64,000 bases of DNA from Triatoma infestans (taxonomy: Eukaryota; Arthropoda; Insecta; Hemiptera; Reduviidae). Under the pieces are notes generated by a model that saw only the letters and a program-made list of their open reading frames with translations, had not been told where the DNA came from and ran no database searches. Position numbers and translations under genes: made by a program. Below, piece after piece: positions 46,268 through 56,528 of the stretch. Positions within the stretch are counted from its first letter, which is position 1; every line of letters starts with the position of its first letter. The stretch covers positions 1-64,000 of the forward strand of contig JAAEAF010001946.1 in NCBI GenBank assembly GCA_011037195.1, given 5' to 3'.

Positions 46268-47015
46268 GGTGCGAAGTTTATATTTCGGTTGAATTGGTTT
46301 CATTTTATGTATTTATGCGGTTTTTCTTCTTATATAGATTTATTTCAGTTGAATTCGCTTCTTCATTTTTTTAATTATTTATTCGATCTTTTTTTTTTAT
46401 AAGTTTATATTTCAGCTGAATTCGTTTCTTCAATTTGTTTTATTATTTATTTGTCCTTCCTACATAGGTTTATATTTCAACTGAATTATATTCTTCTACG
46501 TATTTATTCGGTTTTTATTATATAGGTTTATTTCAGCTGAATTTGCTTCTTCAAGTTGTTTTATTATTTATTCGTCTTTCCTATATAGGTTTATATTTCA
46601 GCTGAATTATTTCTTTCTACGTATTTATTCGGTTTTTATTATATAGGTTTATTTCAGCTGAATTCGCTTCGTCAAGTTGTTTTATTATTTATTCGTTTTT
46701 CCTATATAGGTTTATATTTCAGCTGAATTATTTCTTTCTACGTATTTATTCGGTTTTTATTATATAGGTTTATTTCAGCTGAATTCGCTTCTTCAAGTTG
46801 TTTTATTATTTATTCGTCTTTCCTATATAGGTTTATATTTCAGCTGAATTATTTCTTTCTGCGTATTTATTCGGTTTTTATTATATAGGTTTATTTCAGC
46901 TGAATTCGTTTCTTCAATTTGTTTTATTATTTATTCAATCTGTCTTATAAAACTTTATATATTTCAGTTGAATTCGTTTCTTCAATTTTTTTTATGTATT
47001 TATTCTTCTTTTTTT
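46268..47015 (+). repeat. Minisatellite, ~121-bp period (two ~60-bp halves)
   Basis: The unit core 'ataggtttatttcagctgaa' recurs at about 46523, 46643, 46764 and 46886, spacing 120-122 bp. A half-unit offset carries 'ataggtttatatttcagctg'. The halves differ by 'gcttcttcaagttgttttat' against 'atttctttctacgtatttat'. The edges are more diverged, as in arrays that grow by internal unequal exchange. It lies between DIP2 exons B and C. Confidence 0.9.
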
Positions 47016-47930
47016 TTTCCAATTTGTTTTACCAATTACTTAGAAATATCTTGTTTCCGTCAACAATTTAAAACATGGGAACTGCTTGGGAAACATTAAA
47101 CATAAAAAAGCTAATTTCTAAAGAAAACTATGTTGAAATGAAATCTGAAATAAAAAAGCATTCTTTTATTAGAAATAGACCATTTCTTTTTATAGCGGCG
47201 GTCATATAATCCCTTATGGTATTACCTTGTGGCAATATTGTGTGCAATGTTGTATCTCTATTGGTTTTTAAAATTCCAAACACTTTCAACACTAAAGGTT
47301 ATAGATTACTTTAATAGTATAAGAGAGCAGCCAAGGTTTGATAATGGTGTTGTCCTGCGTTGGAACACTAGATGTGTGAGATCTCCATGTATTATTCAGT
47401 GCTAGAGGACTAATACCGGCTGCACATTGTTTGCCCTATCCTTTAACCCCTATAAACTTTTCAGACTGTCTAAGCTAGTACAGATTTTTATTTGTCCCTT
47501 TTCTATCCAATTTAAGTTTAAATTAAACCTATAGGTAACTCCAATCTGTTATATACAAACAAACAACACATTATATATCTAAAAGTGGGGCTGCACATAC
47601 ACTATATACAGAATTAATTAATTTCATGGATACTTCTTTATTTCGATTTTCTTCTATTGTCATTCCAGGACTTTTTTTTTTGTGTGTTAAAAATCTTCTT
47701 GCTCGATGTTAACAGAAAATTTTCTATCTATTATCGTATGTGTTACAGTGAATTTTTTTAATTAGAATATGCGATAAATAATTTGTGGATACTACGATTC
47801 GCAACAGAATGCAACTTAGTAAAACCATTATTTTTTTTGAGAGAATATGAATTTCAACTCTTCTGTATCTCTCCAGTATAAGTTCAGCATGCGAGCAGCA
47901 CTTGTGGTGGAACAGGAGCGTATGAGCTAT
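47016..47930. other. DIP2 intron, gene-free
   Basis: No feature that I can support. Confidence 0.45.
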
Positions 47931-47932
47931 AA

Positions 47933-48226
47933 TGTGGGATCTCAATCCCTAAATAATTAACAACGAAAACCAAGAGACAAACTTTAAAATAACTCCCTAC
48001 CTAAGCCAAACTACGGGGAGGGGAGAATTCGATATTAATAGAGGCGATTTAGCCCTACAGAAGAATTGTTATGAACACCATTTTGTCAACATGTTCTACG
48101 TACTTTGTATTTCTCAGCCAGTCTGTCTCTCTCTCTCTCTCTCTTAATTATTCTCTCGCTACCTTTATTCTCAAATATCATACAACCAATGTAAAATCCT
48201 TGCAGTTTGTATTTCTATTAATTACA
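47933..48226 (+). repeat. LTR-like fragment, TGTGGGATC...ATTACA
   Basis: It begins TGTGGGATCTCAATCCC and shares 'gagggg(a)gaattcgatat', 'cagccagtctgtctc' and a (TC)n tract with 25751-26125. It ends TTAATTACA. No flanking duplication is evident. Confidence 0.5.
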
Positions 48227-48514
48227 TGAGCCCCCCGGTGCATTACGGTTTTAGAAAAATTGATTTCATTTTCCTAAAATATCACGCAGTGAATTTGGAT
48301 CTGAAAGTCTCAATAATGCGCACTTTTCCACATGCATCATTAACGTAGAACCTCAGTCATAAGATAAAGTAGAAGATTAAATCAGAACATTCAAATACTG
48401 AGCGGCACTACATTCTGATTAACTTTTTCTTATCAATCTGCATTTCTTCTATTAAGATAAACTCATTTGTTGCATACAATTTGATCTGAGAATAAGTAAG
48501 AAACTCTTCTACTA

Positions 48515-49562
48515 TCAGGTTTTTATTTTCTCTTCATTCTGTAGGAGGGGAGATATTGATGTGTGTCAAATGTTCGAAATTGAAGTTCCGCGGAAATGTA
48601 AATTTTCAGGTCTTTTAAGTATTTATAAAGTTTTAGCGGGAAACAAAATATCTCAAAAATGAAAAATTGAATGAAGCTCAGCGTGATATACCATTGAGAT
48701 TGAGATGTGAAAGTATTTGTGAACACCCGTTAATGGGAATTGCAAGTTTTATTCCATTTTTCTGTTTGTTTTTTTTTCAAAATTTTCTCGAATTTTCTTT
48801 AAATTTCGCATCTTAACTAAATACATAATAAGGGAACGGATTAGCTCAATGTTGCCCTTGGATGTTTCTCTTTCTGAGTGCGTGTGCAGTTTACTAACCG
48901 GTAATTAGCCAGTGTAAAGTAGAGAGTATTGCCTAGAAGTCGGCAGTGCATAGAGAAGCCTCCTGAGATGAGAAGCACTATAGATCTTTGAGGAGGTCCA
49001 CAGTGCACTGTCCTCTAAACAAAATCTAAATATATAATAATCACTTAGTGACTTTTATTTGAAATATTTTCCTTGGAAATTGCTTTTTAAAAGAGTTCTG
49101 AAAGGTAGTGATTCTAGGTTAATTTCGGATATTTTTGAAAAACAGTGGCCCAATACTCTATTGATTTTTTTTAGTTGTTTAATATTTATAGATTTTTCTC
49201 GAAAACGGCTCCAGAGATTTTCTATAACTAAAGGAATGCTAACTGTGTATACAATTACACTTTTTTTTGTACATTTTTCCAAAAAAATAAGGAAAGTTCT
49301 GGGGTTCTTATGATGTTAGGGCTTCGCTCCCAAAATCTGACTAGTTTAGTGGTGAGATTCATGGAAGTGATGCCTGGAAATCAAACAGCGTTAGTCATAA
49401 TCAGATATTTCCTATATCCTAGAAACTTACAATATGTGGTTCCCTACTACCTACATTTCTTAAAAACAAATTCTTTATTAAAAAAAATTGTCAGTTTAAC
49501 AGTTATAATCGCAAAAAAAAAAGCAAAAGTTGTGTAAGCGTGTTACAAACTAGATTTTTATT
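48515..49562 (+). repeat. R-family copy split by a SINE
   Basis: It starts 'attttctcttcattctgtag', then 'gtgtcaaatgttcgaaattg'. It ends 'agttgtgtaagcgtgttaca', then ACTAGATTTTTA. At 48831-49025 a SINE-B copy has inserted, flanked by a 14-bp duplication. Confidence 0.65.
48831..49025 (+). mobile_element. SINE-B copy 4, inserted in an R repeat
   Basis: Its head GGATTAGCTCAATG matches the A-box region of the copy at 59272 (GGGATTAGCTCAGTGG on the minus strand). The body then shows 'ccggtaattagccag', 'gaagtcggcagtgcat', 'cactatagatctttgagg' and 'cacagtgcac', in SINE-B order. The B-box segment is deleted. Target-site duplication CTAAATACATAATA / CTAAATATATAATA at 48817-48830 and 49026-49039. Confidence 0.75.
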
Positions 49563-49715
49563 TATTTTTATGAAATTGTGAATGCTAATACTTCCGGCCG
49601 ATTTCTTTGCGTAATTTTTTCCCTGGAATCTTTCGTATTGGGTTCCATGTGTTATCTATCTTGAAAATACATAGATTAATTTCCAAAATAAATGAAATAA
49701 CAATTTTCATATATG

Positions 49716-50630
49716 TATACAATCTGTCCCAAGGTATATGGATAATAACTTTTTCTCGGAAACTAAGATAGCCAAAAAAAAAAACTAAAAAAATACGTGT
49801 CCCCGTAGTTTTTTTTGTTAGAAAACCAAATTTAATTTGCAAATTTGTTTTGGTACTTCGAGAAGCGAGATATACAGGCAACAACTTCATTTTTTTCAAA
49901 TGGGGAGGTGTGGTTTTTATTTAGGAAATAGATTCCTCTATTTTTTGTAAGAAAAATTTACTTGAACGGTTTTTTTTTTTCTTTGAGCGATATTTTACAA
50001 GTTATGAATAAAAAACGTGATTCCTATAAGAAATTTCAAAATGATATTATAACGGTTTTTTTTATTGAATAAGAAGAAAAGTACTATTTTATTATAAATT
50101 TTACTCCTCATTAATTACAGATCTTGCTCGAACTGGCCTCCACCATTAGAGATGTATTTCTTTGGTCGTAAGGTACAATTGGCAGGAAAAAGCATGTATA
50201 TGCATCTCTAATGGTGGGGGCCAGTTCGAGCAAGATCTGTAATTAATGAGGAGTAAAATTTATAATAAAATAGTACTTTTCTTCTTATTCAATCAAAAAA
50301 CCGTTATAATATCATTTTGAAATTTCTTATAAGAATCATGTTTTCATTCATAACGTGTAAAATATCGCTCACAGAAAAAAACCGTTCAAGTAAATTTTTC
50401 TTACAAAAAATAGAGGAATCTATTTCTTAAATAAAAACCACACCTCCCCATTTGAAAAAATGAAGTTGGTGCCTGTATCTCGCTTCTCGAAGCACCAAAA
50501 CAAATTTGCAAATTAAATTTGGTTTCTAACAAAAAACTACGGGGACACGTATTTTTTAGTTTTTTTCTAGCTATCTTAGTTTCCGAGAAAAAGTCGTTAT
50601 CCGATATATACCTTGGGACACCTTGTATTA
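49716..50630. mobile_element. 0.91-kb near-perfect palindrome (foldback element)
   Basis: The left arm (about 49718-50154) and right arm (50203-50627) are reverse complements with few visible differences; the 48-bp spacer is 50155-50202. The termini are TACAATCTGTCCCAAGGTAT and, reversed, TACAAGGTGTCCCAAGGTAT. TA dinucleotides sit close to both ends, so a Tc1/mariner-type foldback MITE is plausible. The arms have short conflicting frames only (49585-49899), no protein. A transcript would form a ~430-bp dsRNA hairpin. Confidence 0.9.
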
Positions 50631-50639
50631 TATGTAAGT

Positions 50640-52735
50640 GACTTCAAAATATATACGTATTTTGTTTACAACACAATATCAAACATCTGATTAAAGCACT
50701 AATTTTTTCATATGAAAAAATACACAAAAGTGATAGGGGAAAATAAAAAAATAAATAAAATTAGTGATAGTTTAAGAAGCTAGGGTAAGTGTTTATTATA
50801 TCTCATTTTTAATTATCTTTTTTTTTTTTTTTTTATGTTTTATGTAATTTTTTGTTAACCAAATAATTTAAACATCGACATTTATATATAACAGTTATAT
50901 TTTTTATTTTGTATTATTTTTTGTATATTTTTTTGTTTTTTTTTTTATAGCGATATGAACTTATTTTTATTTATTTCTTATATTAAGATATAATATACTA
51001 ATTGCATTTTTTTTTTTTTTTTTTTTTATAACATTTCTGATTAACAATTTTTTTTTGTTTTTATACTAAAGCGTATATTTAAAATGCGATCATAAACATA
51101 AAACTTACAATCGATTTCTTTTGTTCTTTAATAATTACAATTTATAATTCTTTTCAGTTTTTTTATTATTACTTTGTTTCTTAATAAGTATTTTCTTTAT
51201 GTGCATTAATTATTAATTTTTCTTTTAGTTTATTTTTGCTTTACCTACTTTTGTGTTTTATTTATTTTGTGAATTACCTTTTCGTTTTCTTGTTTAATTT
51301 TTTTATGTAATTAAGGTGATGGTATTGTTCCTTTTTATTTATTTATTTATTGGACAAAAAAAAGCACATGGTGTTGGATCTACAGTTTTGTATGTGCGTT
51401 GCTGTTGTTATAATTCTATTTTTTTTCTTCTTCTTACATCACCTGTATATATATATAAATATATGGGACAGAGTACTACAATGGAAATACGTATTTGTGG
51501 AAGTCTACCAGCCCCAACCCAGTTTTAATTAGCTTGGTTTTTTTTTATTGTTATTGTTATTGTTTTATTTTTATTAAGAATGTGTTAGTTTTTGTTCTTC
51601 CATTCTATTCATTAGTTTAATTTAGTTTGGTTGCTTTATTTATTTAATTTTGTGTTTTTTTTTCATGTATTGATTTGGGGTTGCTTTATTGTTTTTTTTG
51701 GTTGATGTTAAATATGGTTGATGAATTCCATTGTTTAGAAAGTTTGAAAAATAAACTAAATAGCAACAATTTTTTGTTTTTATTATAAATATTTCTGTTA
51801 TTATTATATAAATATTTAATCATCAATTTATAATTGAAAATAATAAACATAAACAAATAGTGATAAACAATCGGCAAATCTTGATGTACTTTTCTGTTGG
51901 CTCAAATTTAAAAGTGTGGAGATCGTACTCCTCTACGTATTTAATTTATAAAAATTACAAGTTAATATTTAAGATGCATTATTACTGGTGATCCTTTTCC
52001 ACAAAAAATAAAAAAAAGCTTTCATCGGTAAATTTTGTAATACAGTTTCGGATGTTTCGGATTATTGAGCTACAGTGATAATACGACACCGCTTATTGTT
52101 AGATTTTTGGAACTACTAGAAGATAATTTCTTGCCTCAAAAGAGTTGCAAGAGAAAAAAAAGTGGAAGATGAAAAATAATATAAAGTACCTAATTTTACT
52201 ATTGCCCTCAGATTATGCCATTTGCTCGGTATTAGAACGTTAAGGTAGGTTGTAAAAATAAAAAGTTACTTTTTCATTAAAGTCTTAAAAACACCAAAAA
52301 AAAAAAAGGCACAGTTTAGTAAGACGGGTATTCGTTAGAACTGATTTTCTATATCGATTCAGAAAAACTAGTATATACAAATTTTATCCTGAAATGGAGA
52401 AAAATTTGGAAAATATCTTAAAAATCAAAAACAAAAAACACACACAGCGCCTATACGTCTTCATAAAAAGCTCCATTTCTAGAATTTCAAACAATACTAA
52501 AAGAGCTGATCGATCATATAGAGTCGTTTTTAATTAAAGTCGGAAATAATTTAAAAAAAAAAAAAAGTGCCTTAAAGTAGTTACTTTAATTTTAAGCAAA
52601 AAAAAATTAAAAATTTGCTTATTCCTTGCTTTTTTAATCAGAATATCAAAATTTCAATCAGGACAATTTTTAAAAAAGTATTCTTTGCCAAATTATTGAG
52701 CTACAGAACTACCTACCTCTTCGAAAACTTTTTAC
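50640..52735. other. DIP2 intron, strongly T-rich
   Basis: Poly-T tracts of 10-18 bases repeat at 50818-50833, 50938-50947 and 51007-51027. It contains no ORF or repeat unit. The T-bias on this strand extends to about 51720. Confidence 0.55.
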
Positions 52736-52739
52736 AGGA

Positions 52740-52740
52740 C

Positions 52741-52774
<34 letters not shown>
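52740..52774 (+). repeat. (AAT)n microsatellite
   Basis: 'ctataataataataataata' and onward, about 11 units. Confidence 0.9.
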
Positions 52775-52777
<3 letters not shown>

Positions 52778-52779
52778 CG

Positions 52780-53370
52780 TTTTAAACGGGAAAAAGTATG
52801 TAAAGATTAGTATTCTTATGGCCCCCCAATTAATTTTGGTTTTGTAAAATCTTGCTATTATTATCTGCCTTTGAATCCCTCTAAACAAGTTTTTATTAAA
52901 AAAAATGAAAGACTTTTCCGGGTTATTACATATGAGATCATTATAAACTACACAAATCTAGGTTATCATAGATCTTCTCAGAACTGGTTTATGAAATGAA
53001 TCTTTGCCAGCACTATGCTGATTTTACAAGGAAGATATAATACCATTATGTTAGTTTCAACTTAATTGATATTAGTTGCAATTACTCCGGGGGGGGGAGT
53101 ATGATTCCATTTAATTATATTTATATCTGCACTATTTACGTTGTAACCCCTTTATTAAATAAATTCTCTTCCTATAATAAAATTTGCATTTTTAGCTTAT
53201 CTGTTTAAATTGAAATATTAATTTTTTCTGTGATAATCTTCAACAGGAGATAAGTTAGGAAATTAAATAAACGAAATTAGCGTCATAAGGTTTTTCTTTA
53301 CCTTTTTTGTTCTTTGTCTTTCATTAATGGAACGAATAAATAAATAAATAAATAACACCTCAAAACCTCA
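52780..53370. other. DIP2 intron, gene-free
   Basis: A G9 run lies at 53090-53098 and ATAA repeats at 53335-53356. No coding. Confidence 0.5.
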
Positions 53371-53405
53371 AAACGGATATTTCCGGTGAAAACTCGACAT
53401 CGAAG
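53371..53405 (-). repeat. R-family end fragment (35 bp)
   Basis: 'aaaacggatatttccggtga', then 'aaactcgacatcga' is the reverse of 'tcgatatcgagttttcaccg', then 'gaaatatccgttttgagg' in the R start. Confidence 0.6.
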
Positions 53406-53413
53406 TCCGTTAA

Positions 53414-53745
53414 CTAGAAGTTTAATTCATTGAATCCCCGTAGAGGAAAGTAGATTTCTTCGGGGAGATCACATTGGTGTCCGTGCAGGTACCCCAGCCT
53501 ATCAACACCAACCACACTTATAGTGGATGATACCTGAAGAGGTAGTTTATTTAAACTTTGGTTTAGTAAACCTACGAGCAAACTCTTCTTGTTCACCAGA
53601 GTACACTGTCGACTAGCCCGACTACATTTTGTGGAAGACTGTAACACCTCAGAAGAGCGGCAATAGATCTTTGAGATCGCATTATATTCAGTTTTATAGC
53701 CACTCCCTTTACAATCATCTATCCAACTTACAGCCAACTTCATTT
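53414..53745 (-). mobile_element. Probable LINE fragment (RT palm)
   Basis: The minus-strand frame of 109 codons holds 'QCTLVNKKSLLVG' and 'LPLQVSSTISVVGVD', reminiscent of the KTQ...TxKKxPF...LxxSxxIxxLGVD segment of RT palms. The match is short and lacks the YADD box, so I keep it tentative. Confidence 0.4.
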
Positions 53746-53929
53746 AATGAATTTTTTTCTCAAAAACGTCGCGCTTCAAAATTCAAGTTCGGTGGTTTTA
53801 TTTTATTATCACTTGGAAAATTGATGTTGGGGTTTTGTGAGCGTGGATTACATAATAATTGACGCCAAATATGGTGAGTTCTCCAGGCTAAAATATTTGA
53901 ATAATAAAGGAGGAGAATTAGAAATATAA

Positions 53930-54560
53930 AAACAAGGGAGAGGCTAGGGTTCAAGGCCTCTCCGTGGCAGAAGTGCCACCCCGGGCACTCTCCCGCTTGG
54001 CCCCTCAACGTGGCAAGTTAGGTTGTACGCCCAACCAACAAAAGCTGGCCGCCACTACCAGATCGTAGAGAAGGCTGACTCTTCTTTAACTCTGGTGGGC
54101 CGTACCCCCTAGCGAAGGGCACTTCCGTCGTCAAGTGCTACGGCAAGAGTATTAATTTATATTACGGTATACCCACCCGCTCCGCTCATGTCCCGAAGGA
54201 TAGCGGTGCTATTAGTTAACCAACGGCCACTACGAGTCCTACCTCAATTGCACGCAATTGGACTTGGAAACCGCGCGTAATTCAGTACTTCGCTATATTA
54301 TCTATAGCGGCGTGACTGATCGCACGCCCGATGGTCTTACCACTTGCCATCTACTGATTTTGACCCGCTGCCTCAGGCGTCAATGTACAGTATCGCAGAC
54401 ACCAGGAACCCATCGGCCCATGAGGAATGAAAGTAGGACCATGAAGGAATGTGAATTGGGACAAGGTATCCTCAACCTGGAGAGCCAGTGGCTGATTGCA
54501 TCTCACCGAAATGGGCGATAGTGGCGCCACGTACCTACACCTAAAAAAAAAAAAAAAAAA
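53930..54560 (+). mobile_element. GC-rich retroelement-like block with poly-A tail
   Basis: About 600 bp of GC-rich sequence, in sharp contrast to the surrounding AT-rich intron, ends in A18 at 54543-54560. The 87-codon frame 54258-54521 has no motif. Polyadenylated end plus abrupt composition change suggest a retroposed copy, a SINE or the 3' end of a LINE. I do not recognise its family. Confidence 0.5.
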
Positions 54561-54564
54561 TTAT

Positions 54565-55292
54565 AGAGGACAGTAAGAGAAAGCCAGATTTGTTTTTTTT
54601 TTTTTTGTTGCTAATACACATCATACAATGCAACTGGCCGTCTTGTATCATTGCGCTGTGCATGTACTTAGAATGTACAAAGTCCAGGAAAATACCCTCA
54701 TAATAACATAAACTTTGGACTCACTACTATGTTTGAAACAAAATAGCAAAACTTTAAATATATCCCTAACTATGACTAAGTTAGTTTCATAATTAATTGG
54801 GTTTTACCACAATCATAACGATTTTATTATCGCTTTAAAACTAAATTCGAAAGCAAGTTTCCTTATACAGCTGTATAATTATTAAAGTGCAATATTAACG
54901 ACACAGTTATTAACAAAATTGTTGCTATTTAAAGTTTAATATAACTTCATATAATTATTGATTGCAACTACCATAACTACATAATAGTTTTGCCTCGTTG
55001 TTTAGGGCATATTCTGCTTTAGAAAATTGGTTATTGTAATTTTCCTCCGAAAGTTTTAGGTATTTTATTCTTGTTTAATTATTAATTTTTTTTTTTTGTA
55101 ATTCCTAGTATATTTCCTCCTTAGTAACCTTTCCTCCTTCACCAAGAAACACTAAAAAATACAGAGTTTTTTCTGATTTTTTTATTTTGTAATAGAGATT
55201 TTTTTTTTAATAATTCGAGTGTTGAGAGTTTGCCAGCATTAATATGGTTTTCCGTTTCCGTTTAATTATTTGGCTTTTTTATGGGGGCATAG
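54565..55292. other. DIP2 intron upstream of exon C
   Basis: AT-rich. It starts with an R-like 'acagtaagagaaagcc' piece (54576-54591) and poly-T at 54592-54606. No other feature. Confidence 0.5.
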
Positions 55293-55388
55293 CCCGATCT
55301 GGACATGGTGCTTCAAGTCCTAGTGCCAGAGCTAAACGAAGAACAAATCGTAGCCGACTTACCAGAAATGAAAGCAGATATCATTCAG
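55293..55388 (+). CDS. DIP2: DIP2 exon C (alternative-exon candidate)
   Basis: This 96-nt exon has acceptor GGGGGCATAG|C and donor TTCAG|GTTAGT, phase 1 in and out. The peptide starts RSGHGASSPSARAK and ends RRTNRSRLTRNESRYHS. Residue by residue the last 18 align with exon B (RRT-x-R/R-R/S-RLT-x-NE-x-RYHS) while the first third differs in length and sequence. Codon use is less AT-driven than the intron, and the last 13 bases before the donor (agatatcattcag) parallel those of exon B (agataccattcag). It could replace exon B or follow it. The downstream exon, expected to begin by completing the split codon, is not found by 64000. Confidence 0.85.
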
Positions 55389-55635
55389 GTTAGTTAGAAT
55401 TGTATTTTATTTTTATTAATAATGATAAGTTTCACTTTTGGGAGGTTGGATAAAATAATTTAATATTTCTGTTTATTTCATATTTTATTGAAATATGGCG
55501 AATTATTATAATTTTGTTTTTTTTTTTTTTAAATAAATTTTCATTTGCAGTAAGTTTTCATAGGAATATTATATATGATGTTTTTTTTTATTATATATTA
55601 AACTCGCTAATAAATACTCTCATTGTATATATATA

Positions 55636-55970
55636 TATATATAATGGATATGAGAAGGAGAGAATTGGGTTTGTAAGAAGAAATAAACTGGAAGCAATGC
55701 TGAACACTGTATGTAACACAAACTGCCAGGATTTTACACGAGTATAGAAAATGGTAACGAGAGATTTAGAGTGAGTGAAGAGAAAGGTAGCAGTTGGTTG
55801 CTGACGCGTTGTAACTGTTGTATAAACTGTTCTAAAGACCTCTGTAGGGCTAGCGCTACTGTATATAAATAGAGTCTCCCACTCTAGTCTGGCCTAAGTA
55901 GCGAGTGAGATTCTGAATTTTGTGTGTGTCTCTCTCTCTGCTTTAGTTCCCTCTCTTCGGATCCTATTAT
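55636..55970 (+). repeat. LTR-like element, family L2, copy 2
   Basis: This copy pairs with 11663-12012 over its length. A TATAAATAG box at about 55873 precedes 'agtctcccactctagtctgg'. It ends 'ttcggatcctattat'. A (TA)n run blurs its left edge. It lies 250 bp after exon C, so its promoter-like segment sits in a DIP2 intron in sense. Confidence 0.6.
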
Positions 55971-56335
55971 ATATACTATATAATTTTGGAGTAGAATGCT
56001 TAAAAATTCATCACTACTTCTTTTTATCTTAAACCTACTATCTATCTACAAAATAAACCTATATACACAATATGTAGCTATTGTAAATAAAATTCCTATT
56101 TACACAATTTCAATTTTCAAAAATTCATATGTTCCAACTATATCTCAAACCAGTTTGAAACTAGTTTTGTGATCGATCAGAACAGTCTGAGGATCACGGC
56201 ATGTGCAGTAATCAAATTCAAATTAATCACAAATCAGTTTATAAGCTACGCTTGTTTATTGGTAATCATAAAGTGTTTGGCAACTAAAAGAAAAAAATGC
56301 GTATTTAGTTTGAGTGAATGTGTCATATATATATA
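55971..56335. other. Gene-free stretch
   Basis: AT-rich, ending in a (TA)n that hosts the mariner insertion. Confidence 0.5.
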
Positions 56336-56528
56336 TACGAGGTGTGTAAATTAAGTAATGAGACTGATTTTCTAGTGTTCGATCTGGCAACACTGGAGAT
56401 GCGGCGCAAGCGTGGTAGGGCAAGTATACATCTGATACACGTCCAGTGCAAATTTGAAAATGCTAGAGTTGTTGCACTGTCCGTAGTGACTTTTTTTGTG
56501 AGCAAGGTTTTTTCAGTGCGTTTTAAAA

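Noticed and set aside
46268..47015. CRISPR-like array
   Set aside because: Regular spacing, but the 'spacers' are also repeated, the unit is 121 bp, and the context is a eukaryotic intron.
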